Under the pieces are notes generated by a model, which worked only from the letters and a program-made list of their open reading frames with translations, ran no database searches and was not told the origin of the DNA. A program made the position numbers and the translations under genes. Of a DNA stretch of 64,000 bases, positions 1 to 11,900 are shown piece by piece; within the stretch, counting starts at the first letter, position 1, and each line of letters opens with the position of its first letter. The stretch spans positions 10,718,635 through 10,782,634 of the forward strand of contig NC_087079.1 of the NCBI RefSeq assembly GCF_026151205.1. The letters run 5' to 3'. This DNA is from Bolinopsis microptera. Its lineage: Eukaryota; Ctenophora; Tentaculata; Lobata; Bolinopsidae.

Positions 1-1364
1 CTAATCCCTTACCACCTAATCCTCTATCCTTACTGACAAGCATGGCTGGAGGTGGTGAGAGTCCCGAACAAATGGCAAGGTATATGAATCTGGCCATGCA
101 AATGGCAGCAGGTTCCAGACAGAATGAGCCCATGTCAACTCATTGGCCGGAGATTCGGGCTCTCATGATGCCTAACGTCACCATTCCTGATCAAAGCAGC
201 CTTGGAGATTTGCTGCGTATAGTTGCATCAAATTTCTCTTTCCAAGAGTTCATCAATGCCCTCAACAACAACATGATGTTTGATATTCTTTATCGACCAC
301 TCAGGGATCACTTTACCCGGTCTCTCTTCAACAATGAAGCCCCGGATCAGATGCACATGAACATTGCAGTTGCGGAGATGCTAGCAGCAGACAGAAGCCT
401 CATCCTGGCTTTCTTCGACGTAAGACAGGACAGCAGCCAGGTAGATGAGAGGTCCACGTTTTTGGCCATGGTAAGAGAGTTGGTGAATACAATCTTCAGA
501 GCGCTCTACAGTCCTTCTCGTGGGGACGTGGCTGCCGGGTTTGGCAGCATTTTCGGGCGAAATTTCCTGAGGTTCCTGGGGTTGATAATAGCTTACTGTA
601 GGCATGTTAACCTTGAAGATCCTAGGAACCGTCTTGTGAACCAAATGTCTGGTTTTCTACAGTCCATGGTGCCTTTCCAGACCATTTCCAGAGATGAACT
701 ATTCGACAACTATGTTGTAACTCGAGGAAGTGACGACACTGAAGACGAAGAATTTGTCGATGCTGAAGATGACACCAAAATGGAAGATGACACTCCTCCT
801 GCCCCAGAAAGTATGGATCTTGAGGAAGCCTCCTCAAGTTCAGCCGAAAAAGAAGCTCCTCCTCCAAAAAAACCATCACCCAACAACGATGACCTTCCAG
901 ATGAAATAGTTGTGAGAACACCCGCTCCAGCACCCGCTCCAGCACCCGCTCCTGTACCCACCCGCACCCCAGACGGAGTCGTTTCTAATGGTCACTCTAA
1001 CAGAGCTGAAGCTACTGAGATCCCTGGTGAATGGAAGAGAGTGATCGAAAACGATTCCGCTAAGTTAGAAAACATGACGTTCCAGCCACTCTCTGATGGT
1101 TATCTGACCAGTCTGCCCGCAAAACGGAGGAAAACAGAGCAGAACTCCACTGCTACTTCTAATCATCCTGACGAGCTGTTAAAGGACCTTCTTTCCAGCA
1201 GTGTTCCTAAAAGTGAGAACGGAGAAGTTGACTTGAGCCAGGATCCTGAACTTGGAGAGATGTTCCGGGCAAAGTTGAAGGAGGATCTTAAGAAAAAGGT
1301 GAAAGATAACGACGATGTGAATGATGAACAATTTCCCTGTACATCCAATCTTAGGAATAGTTAG
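1..1364 (+). CDS. BAG6: BAG6 (Scythe/BAT3), C-terminal part
   Basis: This is the last coding exon(s) of the BAG6 chaperone, which with its GET4/UBL4A partners holds tail-anchored and mislocalised membrane proteins for sorting or degradation. The frame is open from base 3, so the methionine at 42 need not be the true start and the gene continues off the left edge. From the methionine there are 440 residues: a helical region (about 35-225) typical of the BAG6 middle, an acidic stretch (DTEDEEFVDAEDD), a Pro/Ala run (PAPAPAPAPAPVP), the nuclear-localisation motif PAKRRKT at about 364-370, and a final helical segment corresponding to the BAG-similar domain. The order GEWKRVI - PLSDGYLTSLPAKRRKT - ELGEMFRAKLKEDL - QFP matches the C-terminus of vertebrate BAG6 closely. 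In BAG6 the NLS region docks TRC35/GET4 and the terminal domain docks UBL4A, so both contacts look preserved. The stop is at 1362-1364. Confidence 0.9.
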   Translation, partial: NPLPPNPLSLLTSMAGGGESPEQMARYMNLAMQMAAGSRQNEPMSTHWPEIRALMMPNVTIPDQSSLGDLLRIVASNFSFQEFINALNNNMMFDILYRPLRDHFTRSLFNNEAPDQMHMNIAVAEMLAADRSLILAFFDVRQDSSQVDERSTFLAMVRELVNTIFRALYSPSRGDVAAGFGSIFGRNFLRFLGLIIAYCRHVNLEDPRNRLVNQMSGFLQSMVPFQTISRDELFDNYVVTRGSDDTEDEEFVDAEDDTKMEDDTPPAPESMDLEEASSSSAEKEAPPPKKPSPNNDDLPDEIVVRTPAPAPAPAPAPVPTRTPDGVVSNGHSNRAEATEIPGEWKRVIENDSAKLENMTFQPLSDGYLTSLPAKRRKTEQNSTATSNHPDELLKDLLSSSVPKSENGEVDLSQDPELGEMFRAKLKEDLKKKVKDNDDVNDEQFPCTSNLRNS

Positions 1365-2912
1365 TTGATACGATGTGGCCATGGGTCAACCAAAATGATA
1401 CCTTAAAATTGATAGGTATGACAAGTTATTACTGCTGAAAACTTGTCAAGATTATTATTAATTGGGGGAATGATTGATTTAAAATGACCTCAATATATAC
1501 AATCCGATACTAATGTATTATACATTGTATGTACGTCTAATGTATCTTGTTGGAAATATATATACGTGTTAATGCACCGGTTCTCCGTTCTGGTTGTAGT
1601 TAAATTCGTATTAATTTATTGTAGAATAGATAAAATGCTGAAGTAAGCAAGTTTAAGCATGTTTTGAGTGTGGACTGTGGGATTTTGTGCTGCAAAAGAG
1701 CAAATGACAATGGTTTGATTTTGAAACGGGTCTTGTCTTATTCATTTGACAAGATTTTGCGTCAACATTTTGATTGAAAAAAAAAATGTTCGATAAAGCC
1801 CTGGGTTATAATTAATTATAATCTATTAATTAGAGTTAAATAACTAATTTTGATTCCGCTAAGGGATTGGAGTATAATGCGTTTGACACGCGAAAGCAAT
1901 TGCCTTATTTGATTGTCCGATCTTTAAACAGGCACAGTTAACACAAGTTTCTTTCATCTTCGGTCTTCCTATAATTAACAATCCTAATGATACCCGAAGG
2001 AGAAGAATGTTCATTTATCTGGATGATCTCATGTTGGGAATGTTTGAGTAGCTGAACATTTTGCTAAACTAAACATCCAATACATCTGAAATCGAATAAC
2101 AAGTTACTGAATTACAGTATAATTAATTTAACCTCAAATCTCTCGACTATAGGTCATCATATCAACTGAATCGCCTTATTTCTGTTGTTAAAATTAGTTT
2201 GAAGACCTGACTTTTGCGATTTGTTTGGGAATATTATGTAATATTTCTGTCCGCGTTAGCCCGTTTGAACGTGACATACCAGAATCCGGAGTGTAGATTT
2301 ACGTCAGAATAAAGCACATAAATAAGTTTAAAATATTATTTAACATGTTCACGGCTAACTTTGGATATTCTATGTGAGTGTCCTTGTTTTGGTCTGTAAA
2401 AATATTCAGTTTTCCCATGAATAATACCATAAATTAAATTGTTTTGCATTTTTGTTGATCGTTTGCTTCCCTGGCTTTCTGCGAGTGTTTGCGTGTGTTT
2501 GAGATAATTGCAACATGTAAGACTTGTAAGTTAAATACCTTCTGGAAGTAATATAGTCTAGACTGGTGTCATGCGAGGGTCAGTATTATATTTTATTTGC
2601 TTTTTGTCAGTAACTTTACAAATATTTGGCAAAGCCTTGTGAAATTAGCAAATTTTTTCTTCGAGCGTTTTAATCTATCATCTAAGTATAGACTTGATCA
2701 CTTGACACTATAACACATTATAAAAGATGCATCTTGCCCTTAAAATGTGATCTCCTAAGTATAATATCTTTAATCTACAACAAGTCAACAACTTAGTGAT
2801 TTTTGTCAAAGTAAATATTAAAGATTTAGAGTTATGCAGCACCTAACACACCAAATATTTAAGGTATTGATGTAAGATGTATTATTATTAAGAGGTATGC
2901 AGAACCTATCAA
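1365..2912. other. BAG6 3' UTR and spacer before LNX
   Basis: No coding potential was recognised here. The stretch is AT-rich. A possible AATAAA lies near 2309, but it is far from the BAG6 stop and is not convincing as its poly(A) signal. The LNX promoter should be in the right half; no clear TATA box was identified. Confidence 0.4.
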
Positions 2913-5900
2913 ATGGATGAAGAGGTATTAGAACCGGGATTGTGTGCTCAGTGCCACGAGAAACACGAGAGGAATGAACAAAACCACATTTACACTTATG
3001 TAGACGAGGTAAAAGAAGCTAAATTGTGAAAAAATGCGAAATGGTCTTAAATTATTTCAGCATTTTATGTAAATAACTTTGAACTTTCCCTTTCTTCATA
3101 ATAATGTTTCATATTCCGTAAACTTTTTTATTTTTGAAGTTTTCACTTCTCTGACTCGTACGACTGACCCAACCCAAAAGATACATTTACAATACTTAGA
3201 CAAATAGACAAGGTCATGTCGTGTGGTATGTATTGTAGCTGACAGATCTCATTACGACCCCTTGGGAGGTGAAATGTATACGCTTTGTCACGTGACTGAG
3301 ACTTTGTCACGTGACTGAGACTTTGTCACGTGACTGATCGGTGCAAGTTGATCGGTTGATTGCCGTCTTGAATCTAACGTCAGAACTACACTGTTTCTTC
3401 TTCTCAGTGATATTCATAATACTTAACAAATTTTTGTGGGACTCGTTTGAGTTTCCAGACGAATCAACTGACGATGATTTAACCTTGTCCCTTTGATCAG
3501 TAATCTTTCTCGATTACCCGAACTGTTTGTTGACAAATCTCGGGTGTTTAGTTACTCGTTCCTGGTTGTTAATGAGTGTTCTCAACATACGAAGCAACCA
3601 GGGATTTGTTGCCGAACCTAATCGCTACACTCTGTTGTTTCCATGGCATTCAAGCCAGGACATTCGATTATAAAATTACAATGTTACTGCATATAGAAAC
3701 ATTAGTGAGAACTTGTGAGTGAGGGGTTGTAAAATGCGCGTAGTTCACTTCGTTACTATCAGGAGTATATTAGAGGAAATTGGTCAGTTCACTTGTTACA
3801 AATTCTAAATAACAGTTAAACTTTAAAAGCTGGAAATACAGTCTATTTCCTCGTTCTATGTAATAATTCAAATAAAAACACGACAGAAATATGATGATAT
3901 AATAGAAATGCACGTGAAATGAAGGAGTTCTAATCGCTGCTAAACCTTGATGATTTAACTCAGCTCGAAATAATGGCGATATCAAATTGTTCCCCCAGAA
4001 AAAATATTATTTGCTTGATATCATGTTAATATTAAAGTGATCAGGAGACATTTAGATTCGAACACGAATACTGAATAGTTAAGAAAGTTTAGCATGCAGA
4101 AGTTCTGAAAGCAAGCGTCGTGCCAGACGTAGCTCGTAATACGGTATCTCTTTGAGTGCTCGGTCTTTCTGGGGAATTCACGATACATATCACGTAACAG
4201 TCAAAAGCTGAAAAAATAGGGAGTGGCAAGCCACACCCATTTTGATCGACAAGATTCTAAGAAACTTTCTGGAAATCTAAGTTAGAATCCTATTTTAAAC
4301 CCTGAAATTTGTGTACAATTCTTAGGAGAATAACGTGAGTTGTTCAATAGGTACGTGTGAACAATAAATTCCGGGTTAAATAAACATCCTAGGTTTCAGA
4401 TTTTTCCTTGAAATCTTGGCATTTATCCTAAATATCCCTAAAATTCGATAACGAGAATATAAATGATATCAAGTGATGGTCACTCTTATAATCTACAAGA
4501 TATGATAAACTATAAATAGCACATTATACATTCTACATGATTCTAACATAAAACATATCCTCACTGAAACATATCATTGTGTGTGGTGGTGGTGGCCACT
4601 AAATAATCAGCAGACCTCGCTCAGCAGTCAGCAGTCAGCACTGATATTGAGGCCGACCTACTGCACTACTCAGAATAACACATAGTTATTACACGGATAG
4701 AGCTGTTATATGTATTACTGTGCTGTATATTGAGGCTTCTTTGACTAAGTAATATCATGTACATTTGGCACACACCCAGGAAAATACAGAACCTTTTGAA
4801 GCCCTTATTACGACAAGAAATCAGACAAAATTTAGATTTCCGGTTCTGTTCGTGATCAGGATATCCGGGTGAGTATTACCCGGATGGTAAGATATCACAT
4901 ACTTGGAATATTTAACAAGTTTCCCAGGGTGTGTTGTGAAGATAGCTGGCAGAGCTATATTTAGAAATCTTAGTGCGATTGTGGCTGCGTGGTGACATTG
5001 TGGCTGTGTGATGAAAACTAAACGTCTACTACGGGAGAGACACAGACACGAATACATACAAACAAGACCTGCTGAAATTAACAATGCTAGAAAACACATA
5101 AAACATTAACAAATACCATTACCAACGAACAACAAACATATTATAACACCCAAAACTCTGAAAACAAAACTCAAACTCTCTTAAAAACTCACAAAAACCC
5201 CTCCAGGTGCCTGACGAGTATAACTGCACGATATGTCTGCAGCCAATACAGCAGCCTATAGACACCCCCTGTGGGCACACCTTCTGTGCAGCTTGTATTG
5301 AACCGTGTATCAAGATCAAGAAACTGTGCCCAAACTGTAGGAAATGTCTACTTTTCTCAGATCTGAGACCTTCTACTTTCCTCGTTCGAAACATCCTCAA
5401 CAAATTAAGGGTAATTTCATGTTGTACTTCAGTAGCTTTTAATAATTCTCGGTAATAAGATTGTGCGTACTTTTTTAACAGATCCCGATCAGCAGGTAAT
5501 ACTCAGTAGCATAATCTTAACTATAAGAACTCTGTAGCCATTATCGCAATATCATCATAACAAATTATCATCATTCTTACACATTTACATATTGTGTACT
5601 AGTGAGCTGAATTAACTAATTAAATCTTCCTTTCTCCAATTGAAGAAATAGTCATGGAAGCATGAAAACGATGTACCTCGAGGCGAGCTGCTTGTGACTC
5701 GACTAGTTTCGGCTTTTTACAGCCATCCACAAGGGGGTATCACCTCAACAAATGTAATAGATTTGTAGTAATTAGTAATTAGTAATTAAGTAAACAATCC
5801 TTCTTCCCCAGGTATCGTGTCCAGTGTGTCAGGAAGGTATGGAGAGGCAGAAGATTGAGATACACCTCGCTAACCACTGTCCCAAAATAGAGGTACATGC

Positions 5901-8900
5901 TGCCTGTGTAGTAAACCGCTGAGGGTATAATTACTAATTAGTACTAGGTTATAATCAGTAGATCATCCCGTGATGTAACATTCGTTATAATAACCATGAT
6001 TACAGTTCTAGCGATATTGACTGGCCTTTGGTTGGTAGAACTAATTGGGTAATCGTTACTTGATTTTAACAGTCATTTGCAGCGCAACTCCCTAATTTGT
6101 CAAACTACATAATTATATGTACAAGTCCGCTGTCAATAGCAAGTGTATGACAACTAGCCTGTGCGTAAAGTAGTACACATAATGTAAGGTCAACCTCTCC
6201 TGCATAATAAGTGTAATAGTTTGAGTTGAGTAATAATATATATAATGATGTGTTAGTGTAATAGCTTGACTTGAGTGTATGCTTACAAACTTTGATACAA
6301 ACACAGACCATGCATTGTAACGATTAAATAACTTCTTTTAGGTAGGCTCCGACGTAGTGTATTTTCTGTAGGCATGTCCAAAATGAAGTTTTCAACAATA
6401 ACCGCTATAATGCTTTCGCATTTTTATACTGCAGATCAGTAGCCAAGCATTTTAATTGTGACAATGACTACGTTCTCACTCAATAAGATGAGTTGTCGAT
6501 AACTTTAAATGCTTCTTCAATTTCGATGGTGTTCGGGGAACAATGAAGAAGCGGTCGCATGTAGATTGTTGATATCTTAAAAGGCTTAAGTATTTGCCAA
6601 AGGTGACCTCATATCTTTAATTCTTTGTGACTGGATCGTTTAACTGAATGTTGTTGATGATGGGAATCAAGTGTTTTGGTTTTGTAAAAACTACCAAACT
6701 TATTAAAACTTGTTTTGTTTTGCAGGTTGCGTGTAAATACGCAAACAATGGGTGTCTACTCACGCTACCCAGAACACTTATAGAGGAACATAATCATCTC
6801 TGCGAGTTTCAGAATCAACCAGGTGATTGTTTTAATATTGTAATTAATTAATTAAACCTAATTAATTAATTTGTGATTGGTGTTCTTCCGGATTGAATAA
6901 TTTATAACCATGAATATCGGAGCTCAGGTTAGCCATATATTTTTCCCTCACGTGACAGTTTAGTGCTTGACAAATCAGCTTGCAGTAGCGCAGCAAATCA
7001 AATCCACCATGATCAGCGTCACGTGTCAGAACAAATATTACTCATTTCCCACCAATATCCCAGTCTATCATATAATTCTAAATAAGCTTTAATTCAATAA
7101 CGGACTTTGTAAATATATAATTGCTAACTTTTGTTGGTGTACGTGCCTTTCCGTACAGCAGATTGAATAAACTATATTTATGCGCGATTATAAACTTTGT
7201 GTGTTGCTCCAGGGGTCTCGCTGTGGTCAATGATCTACCAAATGTAACTGTGGGCTAATACGGTAGCTGTTCAGTGTCCACATATTTATAAAACTCTTGG
7301 CACAGCACACAGTTTATTATCCGTAGTTTATTATTCGCGATCAGATTACAAACAACAACTCATTTCATTTCTATAAATCCAATGATTTACCTTCATCACA
7401 CACATTGTGGAATGATACAGATGTGTTGGCAAGGCACGTTGACCCTGATGTAGTTAACTTTCGCTTGTTTCGAGAAATAGTCAAGATCAAATTACAGTAA
7501 TATTGCAATTATTCTCTTCAAGATATGTGTGATGATCTTACGTACATTAACTTCCATGTGTATGTGGCTGGAGGCAATGTTCATTAATTCTTACTTTTAC
7601 TCTGTCCTGTGTTCACGTCTCTCTTGTATTGTGGTATTGTGTTGAACCTGGTCAAAACAGTTGTATAGATAATAGAACAATATGTAGAACAACATATCAT
7701 GTAGAACAACATATCGTGTAGACTGTAGAAGAACATATCGTGTAAAACAACATTTCATGTATTAAAATATCATCCAAGATCAAGTAGATCATCAAAAGAG
7801 TCCATCATAATTTATTTTATCTTAATATAAAGGGGGGGGGGGGGGGGGTCAACCTCATTTTACCTCATGAGGCCAGCCAAAAAAGGCAAAATTGGGATGA
7901 GGTAAAATGAGGTAAAATGAGGTAAATAAATCTAGTTTTCTAAGCCTTTTTTTAGAGACAAAAAAGGTTTATTCGAAGTCATTATACTATAATTCGAGGC
8001 TGTGCATGGTCTCCCATGATATTTAATGGTTTATTAGGGGTGATGTGGTCCCTGGGAAGGGGCATTCCCAGTTTAACCTACTTACTCTCCAAACTTGGGG
8101 TAAATAAAACTTCGCATTATAATTATTATTTATGAAAAGAAAATTGAACATTTCAATTTCCATGATACATTAGGAAATTGTTAATAGCACTTGCTAAGTT
8201 TTGTAAAGGAATTGGCAATAACTTTAGTGTCACTTTGGCAGTTGCCAATTTATGGGGATATTTCCGCATTGCATGACATGGACCATTTAAATAATATCTT
8301 AGTTTGATATTGCGATTATCGAGTCACTCTGAAACAAATTGTGTCTAACTAGACCAAATGTAAACAACAGTTGTGCATGGAACTGAATTGGATATCTACA
8401 TGAATTTAATCGAAATTGCATAGTGAAAGGTCATTTCATAATAAATTACTCATATAAACTCATACTTCATACAATTCTAAGTTCTTATGTACATGTTCAT
8501 TGTTCATGATTCGCTGTAGAATAAAGGGCGGTTCACAAAACCACTTTTCGTTCAAATAATTAGATATCACCTCTAATTAGTTGCTCTATAGGATCAGGAA
8601 CAACCAAACAATTTTTTCCATCGCCTTAAAAAGGCAATAGATGGTTAGAAGTAGTAGGAATTGAGGACGGGTATAGTGGGTAGGTATGTTTTTCGTGTCA
8701 CGTGAGTCATGAATTGTGTCACAAAGGAAAACATGCATTACCCTCCGCATAACCATTTAAATGCATCTTCTCTGCGCGCGGAGCAGTAATGGTGTCATCT
8801 CCACGGTTACCCTCCGCACACGTTTGCACGATTCGACGATTGTATTACACTTTCAAATGCGCGGCGCCAAGCTGACTGAAGTTTTCATAACAGTTACGGT

Positions 8901-11900
8901 CATAGGTCAGCGTACGTATGTAATTACAATAATTTATTCTGTTGTTTTAAATGGATTTTAATATAAATAATGTTGATCATTGATGCGCTACAAGTACAAG
9001 TATACCATTAACATACTAATTTCACGTTATGTTGTGAGTTATTGGTGCAACAATCGACTTGGCTCCCGATAATGCTATTACTATTAGAAATTAGAAATTA
9101 GAAAGATCATTGCAAAATTGCATGTGTCAAAACTCAGATCCCTGATCCCAATCAGTTAAATGAAGATTATTAATAATCCGTTATATTGTTGAACGAGCGT
9201 GCTTAATGATAATCACTTTACAGTCGATCTTCGAGATTGTTCTAAAATTGGAATTAGTATATCAGATAATAGGTTAGGGTTTCGAATAGTCGTTCAGGGC
9301 CAGCTAGAGAACGAGTTGAAAAAGTTACGTGACAGTCGAGTGCAGAGTAATTAATCATCATGATCATCCTTTGTTGAACAAATTATGATGCTGATATTAT
9401 GTTGAACATGATTGTCGAGCGATTAATTTGTTATACGAAATGGACCGTAAATATTATTATGAGTTACATTATGATTACCTAATACGGATTTCACGACTAC
9501 CATTTTATTCAATCTAACAGTAACAACTTATGTAGACTTGTAAACAACCATTCCTTCACATGGCTTTTGTAAATTGTAATTTTAAATTTTAAAAGGCAAT
9601 GCCTACGAGTACGGTCGATGGAAATCTAGCGTCCGCTAACCGGCGCAATTCTTGTTTGTGTCTACGGTTTCGTATAATACTGACTTGGGCCACGCCCATA
9701 TTTTTCACCAATTTTTAACAGGTAAAATTATCTAAATCGTCAATTTAGTCACGAAGGAGTTAGGAAGGAGTTTTAAATGTGTGCTCCTCTAATATAAACA
9801 GTAGGAAATGGTTAACTTTAGTCGAGGTTTCAGGTCTCTACAATGTCGGGAAGTTCCTGCAGGAATTTGCGCATTGCGCTGAAGCGCAAGATTCACTGCG
9901 CCAAAAGCGAAGGTCGTAGAGACATGAGACCTTGACTAAAGTTAACCATTTCATACCATTGCTATCAGAGTATGCCACTTTCAGAGTCCTGAACACACTC
10001 CTACAGCTCTTAATCGTCAATTATATGAATTTTACCTGTTAAAATATATCATCTTTAACTGATATCAATCTAGTTTAAAACACTGTTAGTTTTAAAAAAG
10101 AACATATTACTTCACACCAAACTAACGCACAATATGATAATATAAAAAAGGAAGGTTTTCCTTGGATTCCGAATTCAACTTTGATTATATCCTGGCACTG
10201 ATTTTCATTTCTCGATTGTTCTCCATTTTCCAATGCAGTCAACAAGTTCCAATTTAGGTTGACTAGGTTTTCGAATCTTCATATTATGTTCAGAAGCAGG
10301 CCCGAAGGGGTTGTTACCTGAGGAATATCTTCTTGGAACAAGGAATTAATGAGGTCTTCATTTATTTCTTCATAACTCGTCACTGACAGTCCGGACAGGA
10401 TGAGCATTGACGAGATCCACTGATTACTTCATAGCTCGTCATTGATAGGTCAGTATTAAATGAGGTCGAACAATTACTCGTAACTGGATCAGCATAACAT
10501 GACTAACAACTAACGAGGTCCAGTGATCTCTTGCTGATACGTCAAAACAAGATCAGTAAATAGCTATAAATATCGAAAAAAATAAGCTTAGAAATTACAG
10601 AGTACAAATGCCTTCTTCACAACTAACTCTTTGGCCTCATCTTTTTAAATCACTCATTCCCTCTGAAACAAGAAAGTGCTTAGGACTAGGAGGAACTTAG
10701 TTAACTTCTTGTATAATTCGGTAAGAGGAAAATTCCTTAGTAAGATAACATTCTTTTGTAGGATGTTACCACTTATCATATCTGTTATCCAGCATAATCC
10801 CACAACTAGACCCTCTTATTCTTGAGTCTTGATTGACAATGACAGTAGCAATGTACACTATTTTGATGGTCCAGGTCTCCAAGAAAACCTTCCTCTCTAT
10901 ATTCTCATATTGTGTGTTAGTTTGGTGTGAAGTATTATTTTCTTTTTTAAAACTAACAGTGTTAAACTAAATTGATATCAGTAAAAGATGATATATTTTA
11001 ACAGGTAAAATTCATATAATTGACGATTAAGAGATATGGGAGTGTGTTCAGGACTCTGAAAGTGACATACTCATACAGCAATGGTATGAAATGGTTAACT
11101 TTAGTCAAGGTCTCATGTCTCTACGACCTTCGCTTTTGGCGCTGTGAATCTTGCGCGTCAAGCGCAATGCGCAAATTCCTGCAGGAACTTCCCGACATTG
11201 TAGAGACCTGAGACCTCGACTTAAGTTAACCATTTCCTACTGTTTATATTAGAGGAGCACACATTTAGAACTCCTTCCATACTCCTTCGTGACTAAATTG
11301 ACGATTAAGAGAATTTTACCTGTTAAAAATTTTTGCCGAAATTTACCTCATTTTACCTCATGAGGCCAGCCAAAAAAGGCAAAATTGGGATGAGGTAAAA
11401 TGAGGTAAAATGAGGTTGACCCCCCCTATAAAACTGAAGTATTTTTTAAATTTACAATTGACCATCCCAGTGAAAGAAGCAACATCAGAGATCAAGGAAA
11501 ACGAGCCAACTCTGATAGAGATAATCCGGAGACAAGGAGACAGATTAGGACTGACAATCTTCGGAGGATCTGATACAAATGTGACGCATATTATAATACA
11601 GGATGTCATGAAACACAGTATCTGTTACAGGGATAAGAGGCTCAAGGTCGGAGATCAGATTATGGAGGTGAGATAAGCATTCAAAATATATCCTTGTGTT
11701 TGACAATTTTTGCTCGTGATTTTCAAATCTATAATTTCGTTTAGAGATTGAGTTTTATAATTTTATATATGGAAAATAAGGTTATTGTTCAAATGTCACT
11801 TTGAAATTGACGCATCTGTATCCTATTCTCTTATTTGGGTCAGTCTAAAATCGGTGCTAGTGCTGTTAGAAGCCCATAATTTTAAGCTGACACTTCAAAT

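Noticed and set aside
622-967. Antisense open frames over BAG6
   Set aside because: They overlap a well-supported coding exon and owe their length to its Pro/Ala and acidic repeats; no domain of their own.
4821-5099. Antisense 92-residue frame with a hydrophobic start in LNX intron 1
   Set aside because: No recognisable domain, no splice or promoter support; the hydrophobic N-terminus alone is weak evidence.
7832-7924. Reading the terminal cassettes as two separate solo MITEs making a composite transposon
   Set aside because: The left cassette lacks the outer right end and the right cassette lacks the outer left end, so neither is a complete unit by itself.
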